A stretch of 21,331 bases of DNA from Neolecta irregularis DAH-3 (Eukaryota; Ascomycota; Neolectomycetes; Neolectales; Neolectaceae): the NCBI GenBank assembly GCA_001929475.1, contig LXFE01000587.1, positions 1 through 21,331 of the forward strand, in the 5' to 3' direction. Within the stretch, counting starts at the first letter, position 1. Every line of letters begins with the position of its first letter. This document shows positions 1 through 11,767 of this stretch, piece by piece. The translations under genes were made by a program, and so were the position numbers. Under the pieces are notes generated by a model, which was given only the letters and a program-made list of their open reading frames with translations, was not told where the DNA came from and ran no database searches.

Positions 1-260
1 GGCGGACACGGCGTGCGCCAACTGCCGCGCCACCGAGACGTCGCTGTGGCGCAAGAACGACGGCGGCTGCGTCGTGTGGTACGCTGCTCCTGCCCCGCGC
101 GCGCGCGCTGATCGCCCCTCCCCCCAGCAACGCGTGCGGCCTGTACTTCAAGCTGCACGGCAAGGAGCGGCCGCCCGCCATGCGCAAGAACAAGGTCGCC
201 CGCCGCCGCCGCGCCCGCGACCGCGACCGCGACCGCGACCAGCACGGCCCGCCCTACTGA
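1..260 (+). CDS. GATA-type zinc-finger transcription factor, C-terminal part (5' truncated by window)
   Basis: Reading begins in frame at base 2 and ends at TGA 258-260. One intron (79-127, GT-AG, 49 bases) splits the codon of the third zinc-binding cysteine. The spliced product contains a single GATA finger of the form C-x2-C-x17-C-x2-C (CANC...CNAC), followed by the usual GLYFKLHG and a basic tail (KNKVARRRRA). GATA fingers bind GATA-core DNA in the nucleus; fungal members control nitrogen, iron, light or development, and nothing here tells which. After the finger there is only an Arg-Asp dipeptide run encoded by a CGCGAC hexamer repeat (about 216-239) and a short QHGPPY end, so the finger sits at the extreme C-terminus. 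Base composition is very GC-rich compared with genes after about 1020. The family call is firm; the subfamily is unknown. Confidence 0.87.
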   Translation, partial: RTRRAPTAAPPRRRCGARTTAAASCGTLLLPRARALIAPPPSNACGLYFKLHGKERPPAMRKNKVARRRRARDRDRDRDQHGPPY

Positions 261-295
261 CCGCTCTGTACATGTTGATATTGTATGTAACTGTC

Positions 296-420
296 TTTGG
301 CGTCTCTTGAGCTGTCTCTTTGGCGTCTCTTGAGCTGTCTCCCCGGGCCTCTCTTTGGCGTCTCTCCCCGGGCCTCTCTTGAGCTGTCTCTTTGGCGTCT
401 CTCCCCGGGCCGCCTCTCCC
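296..420 (+). repeat. Modular 11-12 bp tandem repeat upstream of SMC1
   Basis: Three short modules are shuffled head to tail: A = TTTGGCGTCTC (296-306, 319-329, 354-364, 391-401), B = TTGAGCTGTCTC (307-318, 330-341, 379-390) and C = CCCGGGCCTCTC (342-353, 367-378, plus a variant from about 404). The order is A-B-A-B-C-A-C-B-A-C, and every module ends in CTC. The array fills most of the 175-base gap between the GATA stop and the SMC1 start and contains no ATG on the + strand. It probably lies in the SMC1 promoter or 5' leader. The pyrimidine bias of the + strand is visible; any function is inference. Confidence 0.85.
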
Positions 421-435
421 CACCCCATTCTCTCC

Positions 436-3400
436 ATGGGCCGCCTCCTCCACCTGGAGCTGTCAAACTTCAAGTCCTACTGCGGCCACCAGACTGTCGG
501 CCCCTTTTGCTGCTTCACAAGCATCATCGGCCCCAATGGCGCCGGCAAGTCCAATCTCATGGACGCCATCTCCTTTGTCCTCGGCATAAAGTCCTCCCAT
601 CTGCGCTCCTCCCACCTGAAGGATCTCATATACCGCCCCCCCGCTGGCTCCAGCTGCCCCCCTCCAGCCTCCGCCTGGGTCATGGCCGTCTACCAGAACG
701 ACGACGGCCTGCAAATCCACTACAAGCGCACGGACGGCCCCCAGACTCGCCCCGCTTATACCTAGAATTACCCATCCTGGCTCCTGCGAATATCGCATCG
801 ACAATGCCCTCGTGTCCGCCGCCCAGTACAACCAGGCGCTCGAGTCGCACAACATCCTCATCAAGGCCAGGAATTTCCTCGTCTTCCAGGTATCCCCCCT
901 GGTTCGCTCCCCTGACCTCCAAGGGCGACGTCGAAACAATCGCATCGCAATCGCCCAAAGATCTCACAAAGCTGATTGAACAAATCAGCGGGTACTCAAC
1001 AGCGCGGCCCCGCTGACTTCCAGCTCGCTCGAATACAAGCCCGAGTACGACAAATTAAAAATAGATCACGAGAAAGCCGCTCAAGCCCTGGCTAGATCCT
1101 TTCACGAAAGAAGAGGCGTAAACGCTGAAGTGAAGCAGTACCAGGAACAAAAAATTGAAGCAGAAACCTATGCTACAAAACTAGACAAAAGGGTTTGCAT
1201 CCCTCGTGGAGTCGCTGACTGCAGGACGATGCTGTCGTCACCCACATCCTGTGGAAACTCTACCATCTCCAGGCCAAAATAGATGCCAGTCGGAATGAAT
1301 CCAAGCACGATCAACTCGCGCTGCTCAACAATCAAATTCAAGAGCACGACCTCAACTTGGACGAGGCCAGAAAGATGCAATCAAAATTGAACAAGAATAT
1401 CATGAAGCAAGAACGGGTCATCAAACGAAAGGAAAAAACACTCCAAGACAAGCTGCCCGCTGTTATCGCTATCGACGAGAAAATATCGCTCGAAGGAATC
1501 AAGCTCAAAAAATATCTGCTGCGAATTGAAAGCATAAAAACAAATAGACAGGCGCTTGTCCTTCAAGATCTGCAAACCCAGCTTCTTGTAGTTGAAAAAG
1601 CGGCAAAGAAATTCGACGATGAACAGGCCGCCCTCGCCAGAAAGAAGGGAACGGTGCTGTCAGACCACGATTTACAAGAGTACAGAAGTTTGACCAATGA
1701 CCTGTCTAAAGAGGCTGCAAGCGAGAAAGCCCGTCTTACCCAGTTGCTACGACAGCAAAAGACCGAGCAAGAGAACCTGAAAAATCTACAAGGGAAATTG
1801 GAGCAGCTTGAATGGCAAGCAAACAGGCTCTTGGAAAAAGATCTGGCTAGCCGCAGAGACCAGGTACAATCTCGAGGGAATATCGCTAACTCAGATAAAC
1901 GAGCAAGTCGTCGACCTCAATACTGCTATCGACAACAAGAAGACGAGCCTTCAAGACGCATCGTCAGAGCGTATCCGTATTTCACTGAAAGAAACAGATC
2001 TGAACGAGAGATTGCAAATATGCGCCAATCAGCTGCTACAAGTAAACGCCGACCAGCGCGAGAGCGAAAAGCAAGTTCGACTCAAAGACACCGTCCTGTC
2101 GCTTAAACGCATCTTTCCCGGCGTTAAAGGCCGCATCGTCGACTTGTGCAGTCCATCACAGAGACGATATGACGCTGCTATCGGCATAATCCTCGGTCGA
2201 AACGCCGATGCTATCGTCGTCGAGACAGAAACAGTTGCAAAGGAATGCATCGAATATCTTCGAGACCAGAAATCACAGCCCCGCACATTTATCCCGTTGG
2301 ACGCTATCCAAACTAAACCCATTAATCCTGCTTTTCGCGGTATCCACAGGCAAGCACAAATGGCAATTGATATTCTTCGCTACGAGACGTGCTGGGAAAA
2401 GGCTATGCATTATGCCTGTGGCAATGCTATCGTCTGCGATGACTCTGAAATTGCAAAACACCTCGCTTACGAAAAGAAGATCGACGTGAAAAGTATATGA
2501 TTGTTACTTGGCGCTGACTCTAGTCGTTACACTCGACGGAACCGTCTTTCATAAAACCGGTATGATTACAGGTGGACGTTCAGAACATTCAAGTCACCGG
2601 AGATGGGAAGACCAGGAAGTCGCAGGTACCTTCTTTCGAAAATCTTCTCATTTCAGGTCTCCAAAGACTGAAAGAATCTCTTGTCGCTGAACTGGCCGAG
2701 TTGCAAAGAACCAAGAAAAGTTGTGTTGTCGAGGATTCGTTGAAAACCGACTTGGGCAACCTTCAGATTCGACTGTCTGCACTACTGGAGAAACTGGTAT
2801 CTTTCTAGTACTTCAATTGCTGAGTCAGAATGATACTGAACTGAATCTTGCGAAAAATCAGGCCGAGTTGGATCTGGTTCAACGGCAAATTGCAGAAATG
2901 ACACCAAACCTGGATAGCCAAAGAGTTTCTCATGCTACCTTGACTGAACAAATTGAAAAGCTGCAAGAAACCGTCAATGTCATCCAAGACCGAATATTCG
3001 CCCCGTTCTCGCAAAAGATTGGAGTGAATAATATCAGAGAATATGAAGGGCAGCAAGGAAAACTGCAACAAGAGGCGGCGGAACAGAGGTTGCAGTACGT
3101 TACACAACTTGGAAAATTGCAAAACCAGTATAGCACCGACCTATCAAATCTGACTTTAAGAATAGAGTTTGAAAGCAGTCGGCTAAAGGATTGCGATGAA
3201 CGACTTGAACGTCTGACCGAGTTGATGCAACGAGATAACAGCGCTATCGAAGGACTCGCGCGCCAGCGAGAAATCCTATCAACGCAAATGGATCAACTTG
3301 AAGCCGAACTCGAAATCCTGAGACAAATTCTTGCATCCAAGAGGGGTGAATATGCTCAAGTTACAGAGAATGTTAATGAACGGAAACGGGCAGCTAGTCA

Positions 3401-4465
3401 AGTTCACAAACAAGTCAATATCGTCTCGAAGCAGATTCTAGCGCTACATGCCCAAGTTGAAAGATTGATGTCTGAGAGGTACGCGGTACTTCGAAAATGC
3501 AAATTAGAAGAGATCGCTATCCCCCTGGTATCTGGATCCCTTGACAACATCCCAATCGATGAGGTATAACTTTTTGTCCTGGATATTAACGAGTAGGTGT
3601 TACCTAGTGAGGATATCCTGCAATCTCCCGACTGGGGCATTGAAATTGATTTTGATGAATTGGACGATGACTTGAAGCAAGTACGGTCCTCTCTCGGCGT
3701 AGCTTGACATTCAGAATGGCTCAGAAAATCAGGAGCAGGATTTAATTGCGCAGATAACAGCTTTAACAAATGAACTCCAGACGGCGCCAAATATGAAAGC
3801 GATAGATCGCCTTCAGGGTGTAGAGTCCAAGCTACACACCCTCGAGAAAGACTTTGACAAGTCTCGGAGAGCCGCGAAGATAACAAAGGACAAATTCAAC
3901 ACCGTTAGACGGAAGAGGTGCAATCTTGTGGTGTCCATCTAACAGTAGGTTGACCGCATTTCGCAAGGCATTCGAGCACATTAGCGAACAGATTGATCAG
4001 ATTTACAAAGATCTCACCAAAACTATAGCATTCCCACTTGGTGGTACCGCCTATCTCAGCTTGGAAGATGAACAAGTATTTCTTGCAAGAGTTCTTTTTA
4101 ACGTTCAGGAACCTTATCTCGACGGAGTCAAATATCATGCTATGCCGCCCATGAAGCGATTCCGGGACATGGACCAACTTTCAGGAGGCGAGAAAACAAT
4201 GGCAGCATTGGCGCTCCTCTTTGCCGTCCACTCATACCAGCCATCCCCGTTCTTTGTTTTAGATGAAATTGATGCTGCCCTAGACAATACAAACGTCGCC
4301 AAAATTGCTGCATATATCAAGGAACACGCCGGTCCGGGATTTCAGTTCGTCGTCATCAGTCTCAAGAATGGATTATTCCACCAGTCCGATGCTCTAGTTG
4401 GTATTTACAGAGAACAACAGCAAAACAGCTCGAAATGCTTAACATTAGACGTAAGATCATATTAA
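436..4465 (+). CDS. SMC1: Cohesin subunit SMC1 (structural maintenance of chromosomes 1)
   Basis: SMC1 pairs with SMC3 and a kleisin to form the cohesin ring that holds sister chromatids together. Proposed exons: 436-731, 766-889, 924-991, 1024-1192, 1225-1863, 1895-2492, 2524-2625, 2657-2796, 2829-3563, 3597-3680, 3715-3917, 3949-4075, 4109-4465. Together they give 1213 codons, close to yeast Smc1. The N-terminus MGRLLHLELSNFKSY is typical of SMC1. Walker A GPNGAGKS is at residues 32-39, the hinge (FPGVKGRIVDLC onward) at about 505-645 between two long coiled coils, and the signature LSGGEK at about 1119. Walker B FFVLDEIDAALD follows at about 1143. The end (DALVGIYREQQQNSS) matches fungal SMC1. 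All introns are 31-34 bases. The first (732-765) has GG instead of GT; otherwise a frameshift must be assumed there. The intron at 4076-4108 is in frame and stop-free. The 5' exons are much more GC-rich than the rest. The ATG at 436 was chosen because it aligns with the family start. Confidence 0.96.
732..765 (+). other. SMC1: Probable non-canonical GG-AG intron in SMC1
   Basis: Reading frame 1 runs to a stop at 763-765, while clear SMC1 homology (CEYRIDN...) resumes in frame 2. Removing exactly 732-765 joins AC to A766 and gives KRTITHPGSCEYRID, which fits the family closely. The 34-base length, the CTTAT-like branch region and the TAG end all match the neighbouring introns, but the first dinucleotide is GG. 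The alternative is a one-base error or mutation in a C-run (738-742 or 750-753). Confidence 0.6.
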
Positions 4466-4628
4466 TCAAAACTGAACATCTAGTTGCGGAAATATGATAC
4501 TATCTAATTGTTGACCCTATTTGCATGTATTTTATAGTAGAATTCATTGTAATCTGTATTTGTCTTGTGGCATATCCACGTCAGCGCTTTGACTGCACCT
4601 GACCCATTTCGCGTCTTACTCTCCACAA

Positions 4629-7226
<2,598 letters not shown>

Positions 7227-7301
7227 CCATTCTAGATTAGCAGTATCCGGAGCAAGCAGCTAGGTCTAATCCAGCGAATAGACATGTTTTAATGGTGCGA
7301 G

Positions 7302-7319
7302 AATAAAAGAAAAAATAAA
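7302..7319 (+). terminator. Candidate polyadenylation signals for SEC23
   Basis: Two AATAAA hexamers (7302-7307 and 7314-7319) lie about 75-90 bases after the SEC23 stop. This is a sensible place for an RNA 3' end, before the next gene on the same strand. Confidence 0.45.
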
Positions 7320-7468
7320 GAATACCCGCCATTCCTTGGTGGCTGGTGCAGCAAGCCTTTTCTCGCGTTTCCTTGCCCTTGCATCTACCTCGAACTGCTG
7401 CATGCCAGCCCAACCCGCCTCCTCTTGCCCTTTATCTTCTCGGCCTCTGCCTCCCAATTGCTAATCCA

Positions 7469-7906
7469 ATGGCTGCTCTCGTATTGCCTTGTACTCCAAA
7501 GTCTGTCTCTATCTCTACACTACCCCACAACCTCCGCAGATCCCCTACCTCCACAAACCTTATCACTCAGTTCCTCGACCTGTCCTATCCCCGCCACAGA
7601 GACGTCCGCGTGCGTCTAAACATCTCCATCGACCGACATCCCGCACTGCAGCGCTCAACAGAAATATTGTTTGACCGCACAAAACGTCTAGTCCAGCTCA
7701 TCGGCGAAATTGAACGAGCCTTTGGAATTGCATCCACAAGTATCGGCAAAGGAGCCATTTCAAACTCCAACATTGTCTTGAAAATTATGGACTCCAATGG
7801 TCGTCTTCTACTACAGAATTCACGTCTAGGTGAAAGAATATTCGAGAGATGTAGAGGAGGGCAGGAAACATTGTCATTAAGTGTCATCGTATCTCATGTG
7901 AGATAG
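7469..7906 (+). CDS. Hypothetical 145-aa protein with a possible ubiquitin-like (beta-grasp) fold
   Basis: The open frame extends further upstream without an ATG (to about 7346); the first ATG is at 7469 (MAALVLPCTPK), so I start there. I do not recognise the family. By eye the pattern resembles a beta-grasp fold: strand (VRVRLNIS), strand (TEILFD), helix (RLVQLIGEIERAFGI), strand (NIVLKIMDSNGRLL), a short helix and a final strand (ETLSLSVIV). The N-terminal 45 residues are rich in Ser, Thr and Pro and look unstructured. The stop lies 42 bases from the stop of the convergent phosphatase gene, so the 3' untranslated regions probably overlap. No intron is needed. Coding potential is supported by good codon regularity only, so it could be part of a longer spliced gene or non-coding. 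Confidence 0.5.
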   Translation: MAALVLPCTPKSVSISTLPHNLRRSPTSTNLITQFLDLSYPRHRDVRVRLNISIDRHPALQRSTEILFDRTKRLVQLIGEIERAFGIASTSIGKGAISNSNIVLKIMDSNGRLLLQNSRLGERIFERCRGGQETLSLSVIVSHVR

Positions 7907-7948
7907 CTTAGCTGGTCTATTGCGAGACTTCTATATAGAACTATACAA

Positions 7949-9013
7949 TTATACATTTCCTTTGTCATCCACTTGATATAAATCTCCAATTTGATTGATG
8001 TAGAAATCTGGGAGGATCTTTGCATCATCCGCGAGAATTTCTCTTTCAGTTGAAACGCCGGTTAGCACCAAGAGACTTTTAATGTTGCTGTTCTTTGCAA
8101 ATCTACATGTAAGATCGTGTGTGGTGGAATTCCGCACAAAATATCTGTATCTAGACGGTCACCAATAAATACGGCCTTTTCTTTATCAAACTTGAGTTTG
8201 GCCTCGATGCAATCCATCATCGTACTGTATGGTTTTCCAAGAGACTTTGGGGTTCGCCCGGTAGAGAATGTCAATGACGAAGAAATTGACCCAGCGCCAG
8301 GGAATTTCTTGCCATGTGAAGGATAGGTTGAGTCATCGTTCGTGAGAAGAAATAACGTTTTGGAATTTTGAAGATATGTGAAAGCTTTACAGAGTTTCAA
8401 ATAGTTGAAATGAAAGTCAATTCCGCAAAGTACTGCTCCAATCTTTCTATCAGATAAAAATTGCAATGGATATTACCGAAGGATCTTGATCAAATGTCTC
8501 AAAGTCTTCAGCCGTCATTGGTTGACGGTCATTTGGATCCTACATAAAAAGTCTGGATGTAGACCAAAGATTGGGCATACCGTTCCTCCGCAATGTGCTA
8601 TTCCCTCTGCGTCGAGTTCAGCTTCGATTCCTTCCTCGCCGACCACATAGACTTTCTGCTCACTTGGAAATTTGACAACCTGTTTGAGATAAACTGCGGC
8701 TGCATATGCCGATCCAAAAATTTCGTCCTGATCATCATTACTAAAATCACGTGTATTGATCAACTTCTTCGGCTGGTATCTCATGTGATTCAAGTTTCTT
8801 CTTGTAGCTCTTGCGGGACTTTGAGCTATTGTTCGTGACGAATATGATGCGCTTTCCTCGCTTTTTCAACAGATCAAGAGTTTCCCGAGTCCTTGGTAAC
8901 AATGTATTTCCATGCCATAAAACGCCATCACAATCGAAAAGAAAGGTTTCAAACGAATCAAGAAACTTGTTATAGTCGTCAACGTTTTGGAGTTTTTTTA
9001 ATTTGGTCCACAT
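7949..9013 (-). CDS. PHO13: PHO13-type HAD phosphatase (4-nitrophenyl / 2-phosphoglycolate phosphatase)
   Basis: Exons on the minus strand: 9013-8765, 8727-8581, 8539-8477, 8442-8138, 8102-7949, giving 305 codons (yeast Pho13 312). Introns are 34-41 bases. HAD motif I is FDCDGVLW, with the nucleophile Asp near residue 27 and the acid/base Asp near 29. Motif II is FVTNNSSKSR, the Lys lies in SLGKPYS, and motif IV is FIGDRLDTDI. The cap-domain signature YAAAVYLK and the substrate-side motif GAVLCGIDFHFNYLKL are present. The family hydrolyses phosphoglycolate and other toxic side-products of glycolysis in the cytosol. The C-terminus FYINQIGDLYQV matches Pho13. The gene is convergent with the small hypothetical gene and lies head-to-tail behind CCR4; its promoter must lie within the 208 bases to the CCR4 stop. 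Confidence 0.93.
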
Positions 9014-9221
9014 TCAAGTTGTAGATAAGTCACAGATTAGCCCACGCAGGGAGAAACCCCACTTTGCATACCTACAGAAAAGGAAACAATAGAAATACTA
9101 TGCTAATGGAAATAAAATAGAGTGGAAAGAAGATATAACAAAAAGAAGAGCCCGTTCCTAGAATAGATGAAGATGTGCAGGTCTAAAAATAACAACCCAA
9201 TGTACAACTATCACTCCGCTT

Positions 9222-11374
9222 TTAGTTTTGAGACCACAAATCATGGCGAGATGATTCTGTCTTCAAATTGCGTGAGGGGAGATTCGGCGAGGAGCGATTA
9301 TCATCTCGATACTTGGTTTTGAATTGTGCTACAAGAGAAATGTGACTATATTGTTAAGTGGAGTAATGGAGAAGTTGACATACTCGCTCGGAAAATGTGC
9401 ATTTGGAAAGCCAACAACTTTCTCCAGATATTCTTTGTTAACTTCCCCAACCAAACCAGAGACTTGTAGAGAATTTGTAGAGTACCAGATATAATCAATA
9501 ACGCCGCTAAAGTTTGGCGTGTAATTCGTAAAACTAAGTTCTCCGACATTCGAATAGGCGCTTTTGAGCTTGAATGGATGTGTCATTCCGTGGGCCGTGT
9601 AAAGACCATATGCTTTATTCATAAAGTCATCATGATCTCGTGTAATATTACCCCGTGCAAGGTACTCGTAGACTCCACTTTCAGGAATCGAGTTGAAATC
9701 TCCGCATATAATCACAGGAATATCTGTACCTTCGCGATACATTGGTGGGCTGGGTGGAAGATTTGACTTGGGCTGAGAACCAGGTTGCTTGAAATACTTC
9801 GTATTAAGAGTATTATCCGCGAATTTTCTCAATTGCTCCATAAGCAGTGCCACCTGAAGTAACTTGACGTCTTTGAACTGAGGGTCCCAATGGACATGTG
9901 CGTTCCCAGCTATTAGACGCGCTCCAGTTTGTTGATTTTCCAGCAATAATAGTACAGCTACATTGTCTCTAGGCATCATTCGATTAAAGAAGTCTTCGTT
10001 TTTCTTGAGATCTTCGTTGGCCATAGCAAGTTCCGTGAAATCGAGCAGTGCTTTATCCAATAGAGTGAAGCTTAAAGGTTATTATCTATTGATGATGGGA
10101 TCATTTACCGTGTAGTCTTATAAAATGTCGCGCATCCATCTACAGCCTTTCTTGCTACCGCGTCTTGAAGTTTTGCTCGGCCTTTTTGATAGTAGACACC
10201 TACATAGCCCAAATCTTTTAATGCAGGCAAAAAAAGTTTCCCATAGCTACCCTCATCGACTTCCTTGGCAATCAGTCACAGTCGATGATATGCTTCCATA
10301 CTTGTAGACAAATAACATCGGTATCGTACTCCTTGAGCTCCCTTAAAATATTTTCTTGTCGGTATTCCCACGCCAAAGCCCATTTAGGAGTATATCCATA
10401 CATAGCTGCCGTAGCATATCTCTCGCAAAGAATATTGTAACACAGTACAGAAAACTGGTCTGAGACGCTTCCATCGGCACTTTTTTTGGAATCTGTTATC
10501 TGCATCCAGTCTCGGGGTGGTGGAGGAGTTGTTATTGGAGGATCTCGGGTTTTAGTAGAGAACGAACATCGAGCATACCAGGCCTGAAATCCCGAAGGCC
10601 ATGTATCACGCCTTTTGTGCCATCCTTGATTAACCAATCTTTTATGACGGGATCAAGAGGATTCCCTTCCAGACCCAGAAATTCAAGTTGGTATAGTGAG
10701 CCTAATTCGAACGGCAGGCACGCTAGCTCGTTGTCGAAAAGAAGAAGAGATTTGAGATTCGTCAGCCGTCCTAATTCCCCAGGTAAGTCTGCAAGTTGAT
10801 TCCCGGATAAATCAAGTTCTCGTAGTCGTCTGAGTGAAGCGATAGCTGGAGGTAGATACCGCAATTTATTGTGACATAGATATAAGACCGTCAAATGATC
10901 ATATCTGAACAGTTCTGTCGATAGCGAGCTGAACCCCACACCGCCCATATCAAGAACTGTCCAAGGTTGGTTTTCTGCATTATCTGCAACTTCTTCGACA
11001 GGCGGACCTTCTTTCCTCTGAGCTATATTATTGGTAGTTTTTGAGTTTGCTGGATCGAATGTGGGAACCGTGGTTGAACGAACGGGTTGTTGAGCCGCCG
11101 CTCTTGCGTGGTGATGGGTACCGCTGGTCTGCCGTGAAGCTTGAGCGTGTTGCTGCTGGTCTTGCCAGTGTGGAGATGCATTAATACTGGGGTTTTGTGG
11201 AGCTGTGAGAGGACTAGGAGTTGGACTGAATGTATTGAATATGGAATTAGAGAGGAGATTTGTGGACGTATTGTAATGATGGTGTGGGTGTAGTGGATGA
11301 CCGTTGGTTGCTATGTGCGGTGATTCTCCAGTATGCTGCATGAACTTTGATGCCATCGGAGATGGATATGTCAT
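9222..11374 (-). CDS. CCR4: CCR4 poly(A)-specific deadenylase, catalytic subunit of CCR4-NOT
   Basis: Exons on the minus strand: 11374-10579, 10543-10302, 10263-10109, 10070-9384, 9345-9222, giving 667 codons in frame. Residues 1-135 are low-complexity (His, Gln, Ser, Pro rich). Residues about 138-240 form leucine-rich repeats (YLPPAIASLRRLRELDLSGN, LGLEGNPL) that in fungi bind CAF1. An endonuclease/exonuclease/phosphatase domain follows: SVLCYNILCERYAT, ICLQEVDEGSY, NAHVHWDPQFKDVK, VIICGDFNS, DYIWYST and FPSDHI. All catalytic residues are intact after splicing. Introns are 35-38 bases. One falls exactly between LQ and the catalytic Glu; another splits the Asp codon of the final SDH. The enzyme shortens mRNA tails in the cytoplasm. 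The start at 11374 is the first ATG of the open frame. Upstream the gene shares a divergent promoter region with the methyltransferase. Confidence 0.96.
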
Positions 11375-11767
11375 ATTGAGACGACAAGGCCGTAAGCCGA
11401 GGCAACTTAAGCGCGATCAAAACCAGCGGATGACGAGTGCAAGGTGAAATGGTAGAACGAGTAGAGGAAGTGAAGTCACAGGACTGGTGATTTGGTGGTG
11501 AGTCTGATACACATAGTAACTGAGAAAGAACAACTCGCAGTTGTTCGCGTATTCAGGAAGCAATATATGACGTTCGCATCCACTTGATGATACAAGGCGA
11601 CACTGAGCCTAATATCTTAAGGAAGAGGAGGCAGGTAGAAACGGCAACATGTTTATCGCACATCCCGGCACAGTAGTGCAAAACAGGGAATTAAGACTGA
11701 CGCTAAAATTTCCTATAAATCAACCTAGATATCCCTTTGTTTCTGTAATATTCCAGTCTACGCAACA
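11375..11767. promoter_or_regulatory. Divergent promoter region between CCR4 and the methyltransferase
   Basis: These 393 bases separate two divergent starts and hold no convincing open frame. A TATAAAT stretch at 11714-11720 lies 54 bases before the methyltransferase ATG, a plausible TATA element. I see no obvious counterpart for CCR4, which as a housekeeping gene may lack one. No repeat structure was seen. Confidence 0.45.

Noticed and set aside
740-780. SMC1 as a pseudogene because of the frame break near 765
   Set aside because: All twelve other exons join in frame to a full-length protein with intact Walker A, signature and Walker B. A 34-base intron with an odd donor, or a single base error, explains the break better.
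2029-2322. Long minus-strand open frames across SMC1 (for example 2029-2322 and 3404-3886)
   Set aside because: They lie opposite exons with clear SMC1 homology and show no motif of their own; they are antisense shadows.
3564-3596. Stop codons inside SMC1 and SEC23 frames suggesting a variant genetic code
   Set aside because: Every internal stop lies within a 31-39 base segment with donor, branch and acceptor signals; genes end at TAA, TAG and TGA normally.
7346-7468. N-terminal extension of the small hypothetical protein from 7346
   Set aside because: It would start at a non-ATG codon and overlaps sequence close to the SEC23 3' end; the first ATG is at 7469.
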